Notes under the pieces: generated by a model | Told to the model about the DNA's origin: nothing | Seen by the model: the letters and a program-made list of their open reading frames with translations, nothing else | Database searches by the model: none | In this document: positions 15,229 to 23,250 of the stretch, piece by piece | Position numbering within the stretch: the stretch's first letter is position 1 | Layout: every line of letters begins with the position of its first letter | From: Solidesulfovibrio aerotolerans | Lineage (GTDB): Bacteria; Desulfobacterota; Desulfovibrionia; Desulfovibrionales; Desulfovibrionaceae | NCBI RefSeq assembly: GCF_009856865.1 | Contig: NZ_WVUD01000015.1 | Location: 23,535 to 87,534 of the forward strand | DNA length: 64,000 bases | Direction of reading: 5' to 3' | Translations under genes and position numbers: made by a program

Positions 15229-17301
15229 TCACTGTCCAGAGGATTGATTCGGAGAAGAGGTTCCTAATCCTTTGGCTGTTGAGGGGGGAATGGATGCAAT
15301 AGGTTTTTCTCCCAAGATAGTAGGTGTAATAAAAATCAAAACATCTGACTTCTCATATGCTTTACCTTTAGACTTAAACGCCCACCCGAGACCAGGAATA
15401 TTACTTAGAAATGGAACGCCATTTTCCGTGTCGCTATTTTTGTCACGAGTCAAACCAGATATAACAATTGTATCTCCATCTTCTACCACCAAATTGGATT
15501 TTGTTTCCCTTTTAAAAAGTGGCGGGGTGCCTTGAACCCAATTTGATTGATTTTCGTCTACTTGGTCGTCTTTAACAAGTATTTTCATACGCAAGCTTGT
15601 GCCGTCAACAACATGTGGAGTTATTTCTAGTTTAAGTGTTGCGTTTTTATACTGTGTATTTGTTCCTTGCTGCGATGTGGTAGAGTATGGGATTTCTTTT
15701 CCGTTTTCAATTGAAGCTATTTGATTTTCCATCGTAGTTATCGTAGGGCTTGACAGAATTGTAACCTTACTTTCTCCAGCTAACGCAGTTAACTGCGCTT
15801 CAAGTATAGTGCCTCCAATCTTTCCAAAAAGAAAATTAAGTCCTGTGCCTGCTGTAGCTGCACTAGTGAGTGTCGGATAATTCAAGCCAAAGCCCGATCC
15901 AGATGATCCACCTTGAAAAAAAGGAATAGACGTATTCGTTGAAGTGGCGGTTCCTGTCGAAGCATTAGAAGAAGCGCCTGTTGCACCGAGTAAAGCGCTA
16001 GCAACGGACGCAGCAAGAGTTTCAGCTGCTGTTGCACTATTTGAAGACAAAGTATTGTTTGTAGTGTTCTTGGTAGAATTATAGTTGTCAACTCCCGGAA
16101 AGTTTGCATCTCCTGGCGGTGTGCGTGTTGCATCTGTAACGTTTTGCGTTCTCCCTAAGACGGTTGAACCTGTTGTGTTAGAAGAAAGCGACCCATTAGT
16201 ATTTAATGAGCTATTAGTCGCCCCGTTTGTTGTCGCCGTATTACTGCCTACGTTTCCAACTGTAGTTGTGGAACTTGAGGTAGCACTTTGAGCTGGGGTA
16301 ATTTGGAAGTTAGAATTCTTAAGCTGACCACCCCATTGTACACCAAGTTGCTGAGCGGTAGCTTGGGATGTTTCCACTATAAAAGCTTTGAGTTTGATTT
16401 GATAGGGTGGTTTGTCTATGCTATCAATAATTTTAATTACTTTTTTAAGATCAGACGGTGGACCCTGGACAATTAAAGTGTTGCTATGTGTGTCAGGTAC
16501 CACTGAACAATACAGTTGCCCAGGCTGCCTTCCATATTCATTTATTTGAGCTGTTGATGGTCCTTGCGCAGCACTTGTAAACTGAGTTGAACCTTGAATC
16601 GGGCTGGTGTTATTGGAAGAAGCATTCCTTGTTATAGTATCAGTTTGTTCTGGCGTGCCCGTAGCCTTGTTTCCACAGAGCATGGAGATCGTATTGTTAA
16701 TGCTTATAAGATCAGAGTAATTAATCTCAATTTTTGCAGTAGCGAAATCCTCCGTCTTCCGCTTAGTTTTTTCTTCCATTCGACTTTTATTATGTTCAGC
16801 GCTAATTTTATTTTGTGCTTCAAGATCTTCTAGTCTCATTACAGTAATAATGCTGTCGTTGATATCGTATGTCAGTCGATTCGCAGACAACAATCCTTTA
16901 AAAGTCTCATCCCATAGAGCATTGTCTACATCGATATTAACTAAAATAGCTTTATCTTTTTCGCCACTGTTAACGCCTGGTATCGATGAGGAGAATACTA
17001 TATTTTGCTTTGCAACTCTAGCCATTGCACGAAGTACAGTGACAATATTCGTGTCATACATTCTTAGTGTTAGTCTGTCAGTGGGTAGCTTCTTGACTAC
17101 TTCTTTCTTATCCTTTTCTTTTTCTTCTTGAACAACTACTTCTGAATATTCTATGCGCCGCTCCCTTGGACTCGGGGAAAATCCTTCAGATTTAGTTGCT
17201 TTAATATCCCATTGTTCTTTGAAAGCAGATTTCTGAGGTTTTTGTACGCAACCCTCGGATAATGTCCCAATAAGAACACAAGCAATAAGAAAAAATTTCA
17301 T
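15229..17301 (-). CDS. Outer-membrane secretin, PilQ/MshL-like
   Basis: The 690-residue product begins MKFFLIACVLIGTLSEGC, a lipoprotein-like signal. Residues about 75-145 form an STN-type domain (LRMYDTNIVTVLRAMARVAKQNIVF). Next come N-domain segments (SNTLIVQGPPSDLKKVIKIIDSIDKPPYQIKLKAF) and an exceptionally long Ser/Thr/Asn-rich insert. The conserved secretin barrel follows (VTILSSPTITTMENQIASIENGKEIPY; VVEDGDTIVISGLTRD; VPFLSNIPGLGWAFK). It would form an outer-membrane pore for pilus, protein or phage export. The start at 17301 has GAGGT seven bases upstream. No other secretion or pilus gene is in the window. The insert is much longer than usual. Confidence 0.88.
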   Translation of the reverse strand: MKFFLIACVLIGTLSEGCVQKPQKSAFKEQWDIKATKSEGFSPSPRERRIEYSEVVVQEEKEKDKKEVVKKLPTDRLTLRMYDTNIVTVLRAMARVAKQNIVFSSSIPGVNSGEKDKAILVNIDVDNALWDETFKGLLSANRLTYDINDSIITVMRLEDLEAQNKISAEHNKSRMEEKTKRKTEDFATAKIEINYSDLISINNTISMLCGNKATGTPEQTDTITRNASSNNTSPIQGSTQFTSAAQGPSTAQINEYGRQPGQLYCSVVPDTHSNTLIVQGPPSDLKKVIKIIDSIDKPPYQIKLKAFIVETSQATAQQLGVQWGGQLKNSNFQITPAQSATSSSTTTVGNVGSNTATTNGATNSSLNTNGSLSSNTTGSTVLGRTQNVTDATRTPPGDANFPGVDNYNSTKNTTNNTLSSNSATAAETLAASVASALLGATGASSNASTGTATSTNTSIPFFQGGSSGSGFGLNYPTLTSAATAGTGLNFLFGKIGGTILEAQLTALAGESKVTILSSPTITTMENQIASIENGKEIPYSTTSQQGTNTQYKNATLKLEITPHVVDGTSLRMKILVKDDQVDENQSNWVQGTPPLFKRETKSNLVVEDGDTIVISGLTRDKNSDTENGVPFLSNIPGLGWAFKSKGKAYEKSDVLIFITPTILGEKPIASIPPSTAKGLGTSSPNQSSGQ

Positions 17302-17365
17302 TACGATACCTCGATATAAGGTCTTTAATCCTGCATTTCTCTTGATCAGAATTCGATTGTTCATG

Positions 17366-17710
17366 TTATAAGCCCTGATCGACATGAAGGACAAATTCTT
17401 TGACACCTGTAATTTTGTTCATCACTTCGATCCTATATCTTGTGATTTCAATTATCGAAAGATTCGTTCCCTTGATTGTCTCGTCTGCTCGGTATTCGTT
17501 GTCGTTTACAATGGCAAACTTATTGGCATTAGATTCAACATAGGCTGTGTATTTCAATGCCTTGAAGTCACTATCAACGCAAGAAACGCTGGATCCGATG
17601 TGATTTATAGCCGTTCGTTTCTCTGCGCAACCGAACTGTACGAAAAGCACAGCAAATGCTAAAATTAAGGGCAATAGTTTTTTTGGGAAAAAATTTATGA
17701 TCTTAACCAT
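17366..17710 (-). CDS. Small lipoprotein upstream of the secretin
   Basis: The 114-residue product starts at 17710, seven bases after AAGGAG. It has a basic N-terminus, a hydrophobic stretch and a Cys at about residue 28 (AFAVLFVQFGC), as in lipoprotein signals. The mature part is soluble with no recognised domain. It lies 64 bases upstream of the secretin on the same strand. That arrangement suggests a pilotin-like or pilus-biogenesis lipoprotein that helps assemble the secretin, which is an inference from context. Confidence 0.65.
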   Translation of the reverse strand: MVKIINFFPKKLLPLILAFAVLFVQFGCAEKRTAINHIGSSVSCVDSDFKALKYTAYVESNANKFAIVNDNEYRADETIKGTNLSIIEITRYRIEVMNKITGVKEFVLHVDQGL

Positions 17711-17877
17711 AGAATAGCTCCTTCGAACTCTCAAATTTTTTTAATAAAGTTATATTTTTTCGTTCAATATGCAACGCATTTCTGAACGAAACAAGTTCCT
17801 CCCAATAACTCAATTATTCCGAATGATCAAGGCCATGTTCACGGGTTATTTTTTGGTGTATCCCGCCAAATTTATCT

Positions 17878-18121
17878 CATGTCAAATTTAACATAAGCAC
17901 CACCTGCACTTTTCCTAAAATTTCCCCTTGACCTCCCAGCCCGTGGGAGTGTAGTTCCCTCCGACCAACGACGAGCCAACAAGCGCCAACGTCTTTGGTA
18001 CCCGAAAATTTCTGGGGAATGGAAAATTTCGGGTTGACTTCGGGAAGAGTTTGGAATAGATATCCCCTTCCCTGATTGAAATTTAGGAGCGTAGCTCAGG
18101 GGGAGAGCACTTGCTTGACAC
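17878..18121 (+). repeat. Right copy of the tRNA-Val upstream/5'-half direct repeat
   Basis: Partner of 363-606. It supplies the promoter and 5' half of the intact tRNA-Val. The unit 607-18121 is therefore the likely excisable element. Confidence 0.85.
18034..18062 (+). promoter_or_regulatory. tRNA-Val promoter
   Basis: TTGACT, 17 bases, TAGATA; transcription would start about 15 bases before the tRNA. Confidence 0.65.
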
Positions 18122-18159
18122 GCAAGGGGTCGGGAGTTCAAATCTCCCCGTTCCTACCA
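18085..18159 (+). tRNA. tRNA-Val(GAC)
   Basis: A complete cloverleaf is visible: acceptor AGGAGCG/CGTTCCT, D-arm GCTC..GAGC, anticodon stem CTTGC/GCAAG with loop TTGACAC (anticodon GAC), T-arm GGGAG/CTCCC with TTCAAAT, and an encoded CCA. The gene is the insertion site of the island to its left. Confidence 0.95.
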
Positions 18160-18169
18160 CGAATTTACA

Positions 18170-18194
18170 GGGAGGCTTTGGCCTCCCTTTTTTT
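18170..18194 (+). terminator. Terminator after tRNA-Val
   Basis: GGGAGGC and GCCTCCC pair around TTTG, then seven T. It lies only about 40 bases before thrS, so it may also limit read-through into that operon. Confidence 0.9.
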
Positions 18195-18232
18195 CTAGCG
18201 CGATGGGGCTACTGCCCCGCGGAGAAGGCGAC

Positions 18233-20176
18233 GTGCAGGTCACAATTGAGGATCAATCCCTGGAGGCGGCAGCCGGTGAGGCATGCGGCCAGGTTCTGGC
18301 ACGGGCCATTTCCGGCAAGCGTTACAAAAATACGGTTGCCTGTCTTGTAGACGGTCAAGCCCGCGATCTCGCTTCGCCCCTGCCGGACGATGCCCACGAA
18401 ATCACGCCCATAGCCGCCGATACCCCCCAGGGGCTGGCTGTTATCCGACACTCGGCCGCCCACATCATGGCCGAGGCCGTCAAAAAGCTTTTTCCCGCTG
18501 TCCAGGTCACCATCGGCCCGGCCATCGAAAACGGCTTCTACTACGATTTCGCTTACGAGCGCCCGTTTACCCCCGAAGATCTTGAAGCCATTGAGGCGGA
18601 GATGCGCAAAAGCATCGCCGCCAACACCGCGTTTGCCTGCACATATGTGCCCAAGGCCGACGCCAAGGCTCTTTTCGCTTCCCAGGGCGAGAGCTACAAG
18701 CTCGAGATCATGGATGAAAACATCGTCGGGGACACGGTATCGCTCTATCGCCACGGCGCCTTTACCGACCTGTGCCGCGGTCCCCATGTGCCGACCACGG
18801 GCATGGTCCGGGCGGTCAAACTGCTTTCCGTGGCCGGGGCCTATTGGCGCGGCGATGAAAAGCGGCCCATGCTCCAGCGTATTTATGGGACGGCCTTTGC
18901 CGCTGAAGCCGATTTGAAGACGTACCTGCGCCACCTGGAAGAAGCCAAGAAACGTGACCACCGCAAGCTCGGCACGCAGTTGGATATGTTCAGCTTTTCC
19001 GAGGAAGTGGGCGCGGGTATGTGCATCTGGCATCCCAAGGGCGAGCTGGTGCGCACTATTTTGGAAGATTTCGAGCGCCGCGAACACCTGCGCCGGGGCT
19101 ATCAGCTGGTGCGCGGCCCGCTGATTTTGCGCCGCGAACTCTGGGAGCGCTCCGGGCATTACGACAATTACCGCGAGAACATGTATTTCACAGAGATCGA
19201 CGAGCAGTCTTATGGTATAAAGCCCATGAACTGCCTGGCGCATATGCTCATTTACAAGTCGCGCATTCGCAGCTACCGCGACCTGCCCCAGCGCTATTTT
19301 GAGCTGGGCGTGGTGCACCGCCACGAGAAATCCGGCGTGCTCCATGGCCTGCTGCGCGTGCGCCAGTTCACCCAGGACGACGCCCATATCCTGTGCCGGC
19401 CGGATCAGTTGCAGGCCGAGATCACCGGAGTGGTGCGCTTTGTCCAGGATGTGCTGGGGCTGTTCGGCTTTGATTTCGAGGCCGAGTTGTCCACCCGGCC
19501 GGAAAAGTCCATCGGCTCCGACGAGGACTGGGACCGGGCCACCAAGGCGCTCAGCGACGCCATGGAGTCCATCGGACTGCCCTACGAAATCAACGAAGGC
19601 GACGGTGCCTTTTACGGACCAAAGATTGACATTAAGCTCAAAGATGCTTTAGATAGACGGTGGCAATGCGCCACCATCCAGTGCGACTTCACTTTGCCGG
19701 AACGCTTCGACCTCGTTTATACCGATACGGACGGGGAGCGGAAACGGCCGGTGATGCTGCATCGGGTCATTTTGGGCGCGGTGGAACGATTTCTGGGCGT
19801 GCTGATTGAGCACACCGCCGGGGCCCTGCCCACGTGGCTTGCCCCGGTACAGGCCCGCATCCTCATCGTCACCGATGCGCAAAAAGACTTCGCCGAGCAG
19901 GCTCTGGAGCGGCTCAAAGCAGCCGGCATCCGGGCCGAGCTCGATGATCGCAACGAGAAACTGGGTTTCAAGGTACGCGAAGCCCAGGTAGAAAAGATCC
20001 CCTATATGCTCGTGGCAGGGGACAAGGAAAAGGAGCTCGGCGGCCTGAACGTGCGGCTGCGTTCCGGGGAAAATCTTGGTGTCAAGACCCTGGACGAAGT
20101 AGAGTTGCTGATCACGGCCGATTGCCAAGAACCATTCAAGCGTGGAGGGATGCGCTATAACTTCTGCTCCCAGTAG
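18233..20176 (+). CDS. thrS: Threonyl-tRNA synthetase
   Basis: This cytoplasmic enzyme charges tRNA-Thr. The 647-residue product has the TGS domain (1-60), the editing domain with HSAAH (about 83-87) and a class II core. The core carries a zinc-binding Cys in MNCLAHM, motif 2 ([15 protein letters not shown]) and motif 3 ([19 protein letters not shown]). An anticodon-binding domain closes the protein (about 545-640). The GTG start at 18233 has GGAG eight bases upstream and gives the usual N-terminus; the in-frame ATG at 18203 would sit almost on the preceding terminator. It is the first gene of the translation operon and overlaps infC. Confidence 0.96.
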   Translation: MQVTIEDQSLEAAAGEACGQVLARAISGKRYKNTVACLVDGQARDLASPLPDDAHEITPIAADTPQGLAVIRHSAAHIMAEAVKKLFPAVQVTIGPAIENGFYYDFAYERPFTPEDLEAIEAEMRKSIAANTAFACTYVPKADAKALFASQGESYKLEIMDENIVGDTVSLYRHGAFTDLCRGPHVPTTGMVRAVKLLSVAGAYWRGDEKRPMLQRIYGTAFAAEADLKTYLRHLEEAKKRDHRKLGTQLDMFSFSEEVGAGMCIWHPKGELVRTILEDFERREHLRRGYQLVRGPLILRRELWERSGHYDNYRENMYFTEIDEQSYGIKPMNCLAHMLIYKSRIRSYRDLPQRYFELGVVHRHEKSGVLHGLLRVRQFTQDDAHILCRPDQLQAEITGVVRFVQDVLGLFGFDFEAELSTRPEKSIGSDEDWDRATKALSDAMESIGLPYEINEGDGAFYGPKIDIKLKDALDRRWQCATIQCDFTLPERFDLVYTDTDGERKRPVMLHRVILGAVERFLGVLIEHTAGALPTWLAPVQARILIVTDAQKDFAEQALERLKAAGIRAELDDRNEKLGFKVREAQVEKIPYMLVAGDKEKELGGLNVRLRSGENLGVKTLDEVELLITADCQEPFKRGGMRYNFCSQ

Positions 20177-20699
20177 TGATCCTCGGTGTAACCACCGGAT
20201 CCGCGCCCGCGAGGTGCGGGTGATTGCCGACGACGGCTCGCAGGTGGGCATCATCCCAACCAGCGAGGCGTTGCGCATGGCCCAGGAAAAGGGCCTGGAC
20301 CTCGTCGAGGTCGCGCCCAATGCCGAGCCCCCCGTCTGCCGGATCATGGATTTCGGCCGCTTCAAGTACCAGCAGCAAAAAAAGGTGCAGGAAGCCCGAA
20401 AGAAAGCAACCACGGTTCAGCTGAAGGAAATCAAGGTCCGGCCGAAAACCGACGAGCACGATTATCAAACCAAACTGAAGCACATCCGTCGTTTTCTCGA
20501 AGACGGCGACCGGTGCAAAGTCACGGTATTTTTCCGTGGCCGCGAAATCGTGCACAAAGACCGTGGCCAGGTCATTCTGGCCCGGGTGGTGGTCGATCTT
20601 GGCGAGCTGGCCAAGGTGGAGCAGGAGCCCCGTACAGAGGGGCGCATGATGACCATGCTGCTGGCCCCCCAGGTCAAAAAACCCATCGCGCCGGTGTAA
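20157..20699 (+). CDS. infC: Translation initiation factor IF-3, probable ATA start
   Basis: IF-3 binds the 30S subunit and checks start codons. The product contains [20 protein letters not shown] and [19 protein letters not shown] in the N-domain, then the linker and C-domain with [23 protein letters not shown] at 20144-20149 is exactly seven bases before ATA at 20157, giving a 180-residue protein. The upstream in-frame GTG at 20142 has no ribosome site. Rare starts at infC allow IF-3 to repress its own translation in other bacteria. The gene starts inside the end of thrS. Confidence 0.94.
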   Translation: MTSAPSSDPRCNHRIRAREVRVIADDGSQVGIIPTSEALRMAQEKGLDLVEVAPNAEPPVCRIMDFGRFKYQQQKKVQEARKKATTVQLKEIKVRPKTDEHDYQTKLKHIRRFLEDGDRCKVTVFFRGREIVHKDRGQVILARVVVDLGELAKVEQEPRTEGRMMTMLLAPQVKKPIAPV

Positions 20700-20729
20700 C
20701 CGCCCGGCGCGTCACTGAAGGAGTCCGTC

Positions 20730-20927
20730 ATGCCCAAGATGAAGACCAACCGTAGCGCCGCCAAGCGCTTCGGCAAGACCGGTTCCGGCAAGTTCACCCG
20801 CCGTCGCCAGAACCTGCGCCATATTCTGACCAAGAAAAACGCCAAACGTTCCCGCCGTCTGGGACAGGGCGCTCTGGTCGATTCCGCCAACATCAAGGCT
20901 GTCAGCCGCCTTTTGCCTTACGCCTAG
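20730..20927 (+). CDS. rpmI: Ribosomal protein L35
   Basis: The 65-residue, very basic protein starts MPKMKTNRSAAKRFGKTGSG, the L35 signature. AAGGAG precedes the ATG. It lies between infC and rplT in the standard order. The length is typical of the family. Confidence 0.97.
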   Translation: MPKMKTNRSAAKRFGKTGSGKFTRRRQNLRHILTKKNAKRSRRLGQGALVDSANIKAVSRLLPYA

Positions 20928-20968
20928 GCCCTCCCGGTCTTGGCATCCACGCTTGAAGGAGCAGATAC

Positions 20969-21322
20969 ATGCGCGTGAAAAGGGGACAAGCCGCCCATAA
21001 ACGGCACAAGAAATTTCTTAAAATGGCCAAAGGATACGTCGGGGCTCGCAGCAAGCTGTACGAAACCGCCCGCGAGGTAGCCGAACGTTCGTTGGTCTAT
21101 GCTTATCGCGACCGCAAGCAGCGCAAGCGCCAGATGCGCCGGCTCTGGATTCTGCGCATCAATGCCGCCGCCCGTGAAAACGGAATGTCCTACAGCGTGT
21201 TCATGCACGGCCTGACCCTGGCCGGCGTGGAACTGGACCGCAAGGTTCTGGCCGACATGGCCGTTCGTGAAAAGGACAGCTTCGTGAAGCTGGCGGAGCT
21301 GGTTAAATCCAAGGTGAATTAA
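20969..21322 (+). CDS. rplT: Ribosomal protein L20
   Basis: The 117-residue protein matches L20, an early 23S rRNA binder ([50 protein letters not shown]). GAAGGAG precedes the start. It is directly followed by pheS with no gap. Confidence 0.97.
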   Translation: MRVKRGQAAHKRHKKFLKMAKGYVGARSKLYETAREVAERSLVYAYRDRKQRKRQMRRLWILRINAAARENGMSYSVFMHGLTLAGVELDRKVLADMAVREKDSFVKLAELVKSKVN

Positions 21323-22366
21323 GTGTCCGGACCTTCGCTCGTAGCTGAGCTTGAGGGCCTGGTCGAAGCGTGCGCTGCACGCCTCGGCCAGGCCTTGGCG
21401 CTTGAGGAGCTTGAAGCCGTGCGGGTCGAGTATCTCGGCCGCAAAGGCCAGTTGGCCACCATCATGAGCCGGCTGCCGGGGCTGGACCCCGACGCCCGCC
21501 GCGAGGCCGGGAAAGCCGCCAACACCGTCAAAGAGCGCCTCACCGGTCTCTACGACGGCCGTCTGGCTGCGCTCAACCGGGTCGCCATGGACGCCGCCCT
21601 GGCTGATTTTGATCCCACCGTGCCCGGATTTGCCCCCTTTGGCGGCAGTCTGCACCCGGTCACCAAAGTCACGGCTGAAATTTGCAGGGCCTTGGAAGAA
21701 CTCGGTTTTTCCATCGTCACCGGCCCTGAGATCGAAACCGATTACTACAATTTCGAAGCGCTCAACATGCCCCCGGAGCATCCCGCCCGGGACATGCAAG
21801 ATACCCTCTATATCTCGGATGCGGTAGTCCTGCGCACCCACACTTCGCCCTTGCAGATCCGCACCATGCTGGCCCAAAAGCCGCCGGTCGCGGTCATCGC
21901 CCCGGGCAAGGTCTACCGGCGCGACTCCGACATCACCCACACCCCGATGTTTCATCAGATCGAGGGTCTTTTGGTCGATGAAGGCGTGTCCATGGCCGAT
22001 CTGCGCGGCACGTTGACCGCCTTTGTGCGCCGCATCTTCGGGCCGGCCACCAACGTCCGGTTTCGACCGAGTTTTTTTCCGTTTACCGAGCCCAGCGCCG
22101 AAGTGGACATCTCCTGCGTCATGTGCGCCGGCAAGGGGTCGACTGCGGCCGGGCCGTGCCGGGTGTGCAAGGGCACGGGCTTTGTCGAGATTCTTGGCTG
22201 CGGCATGGTCGATCCCAACGTCTTTGATGCTGTGGGCTATGACACCGAGCGCTACACCGGCTTTGCCTTTGGCATGGGCGTTGAGCGCGTGGCCATGCTC
22301 AAGTACGGCATTGGCGATCTGCGCATGTTTTTTGAAAACGACATCCGGTTTCTGAGTCAATTCTAG
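21323..22366 (+). CDS. pheS: Phenylalanyl-tRNA synthetase alpha subunit
   Basis: The 347-residue class II catalytic subunit has an N-terminal coiled coil, motif 2 ([22 protein letters not shown]) and motif 3 ([21 protein letters not shown]). It contains a Cys cluster ([27 protein letters not shown]) like the zinc-type insertion seen in some bacterial PheS. GTG at 21323 immediately follows the rplT stop, with AAGGTG as ribosome site. The partner pheT lies 884 bases further on, beyond an inserted toxin-antitoxin pair. Confidence 0.96.
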   Translation: MSGPSLVAELEGLVEACAARLGQALALEELEAVRVEYLGRKGQLATIMSRLPGLDPDARREAGKAANTVKERLTGLYDGRLAALNRVAMDAALADFDPTVPGFAPFGGSLHPVTKVTAEICRALEELGFSIVTGPEIETDYYNFEALNMPPEHPARDMQDTLYISDAVVLRTHTSPLQIRTMLAQKPPVAVIAPGKVYRRDSDITHTPMFHQIEGLLVDEGVSMADLRGTLTAFVRRIFGPATNVRFRPSFFPFTEPSAEVDISCVMCAGKGSTAAGPCRVCKGTGFVEILGCGMVDPNVFDAVGYDTERYTGFAFGMGVERVAMLKYGIGDLRMFFENDIRFLSQF

Positions 22367-22458
22367 GCCGCGTCAACCCGGTTTAGGGCGGTTGGGGCGG
22401 TAGGGCCGCGGGGCAGGGGACAGGTTGCCCTGCCCCGCGCGCCTGTCCCGGAGGTGGT

Positions 22459-22743
22459 ATGCGCCTGACGCCGCAGCAGCGAAACGCCATTGTCTCGGCT
22501 GTCGCCACCGTGGACGCCGCTGCCGAGGTGTATCTCTTCGGTTCCCGGGTCGATGACGCCGCCCGGGGCGGTGACATCGATTTGCTTGTGGTCTCCGCCC
22601 TGGTGGATGCCAAGGCCAGACGGGCCATCCGTCGGCGCATTCTGGACGCCATCGGCGAACAAAAAATCGATATCACGGCCGTGGGCGACCTTGGCGATCC
22701 CTTTGCCCGGTTGGCGCGACATGGCGGGGTGCGGCTCAAATGA
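22459..22743 (+). CDS. mntA: Minimal nucleotidyltransferase, MntA-type antitoxin
   Basis: The 94-residue product is a minimal nucleotidyltransferase. It carries GSRVDDAARGGDIDL (G28 S29 then D39 and D41), the catalytic GSx9DxD motif, and a third acidic residue near D70 (KIDITAV). In MntA/HepT type VII systems this protein AMPylates the HEPN toxin and so neutralises it. CGGAGG precedes the start, and its stop overlaps the HEPN gene as ATGA. It lies between pheS and pheT. Confidence 0.88.
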   Translation: MRLTPQQRNAIVSAVATVDAAAEVYLFGSRVDDAARGGDIDLLVVSALVDAKARRAIRRRILDAIGEQKIDITAVGDLGDPFARLARHGGVRLK

Positions 22744-23201
22744 CCCAGGCCGACCGTCTGGCCCATCTTGACAATGCTCTGGCAGCCTTGCAGGCCGCCA
22801 TGGGCTGGCTTTCGCGTTCCAGTCAGCGCTGCCGGGATATCGATCCTGTTGGCCCCCTGTCCGAAACGGATTTCGACGCCCTGGAAAACCTGACCAGCCG
22901 GTTTGCCCGGGCTGTGGATCTCCTCATCCACAAAGTCTACCGGGCCATGGACGCTGTGGAACTCGACGCCGGCGGTTCGACTTTGGATGTGGTCAACCGG
23001 GCGCACAAGCGCGGCCTTTTTGATGATCCGGAGCGGATTCGCGAGCTCAAAGACGTGCGCAACGAAATTGCCCACGAATACATCCTGGCTGATGTCCGCG
23101 AACTTTTTGCCACAGTCAAGGCGCTTGTTCCCGAACTTGACGAGGCGGCGCGGCGCGCCACGGCCTATCGGAAAAATTACCCGGCCGACCACCCGGCCTG
23201 A
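22740..23201 (+). CDS. hepT: HEPN-domain RNase toxin, HepT-type
   Basis: The 153-residue helical protein carries RNEIAHEY (R107, H112, Y114), the Rx4HxY motif of HepT toxins; R and H are the RNase residues and Y is the AMPylation site. It is translationally coupled to the MNT gene by a 4-base overlap. In known systems HepT cleaves tRNA or mRNA. Base composition resembles the host, so the pair may be long resident. The last 60 bases before pheT carry only the pheT ribosome site. Confidence 0.88.
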   Translation: MTQADRLAHLDNALAALQAAMGWLSRSSQRCRDIDPVGPLSETDFDALENLTSRFARAVDLLIHKVYRAMDAVELDAGGSTLDVVNRAHKRGLFDDPERIRELKDVRNEIAHEYILADVRELFATVKALVPELDEAARRATAYRKNYPADHPA

Positions 23202-23250
23202 TCCGCCACACGGCGACGTGGGGATTTATCCCCCCAACGGGAGACGCATC

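Noticed and set aside
18203..18232. ATG at 18203 as thrS start
   Set aside because: It lies nine bases after the T-run of the tRNA terminator, and the added residues do not belong to the TGS domain. GTG at 18233 has a ribosome site and the expected N-terminus.
22903..23250. N-terminal extension of pheT over the HEPN gene
   Set aside because: The family N-terminus begins at 23251 after a ribosome site, and the upstream frame overlaps hepT.
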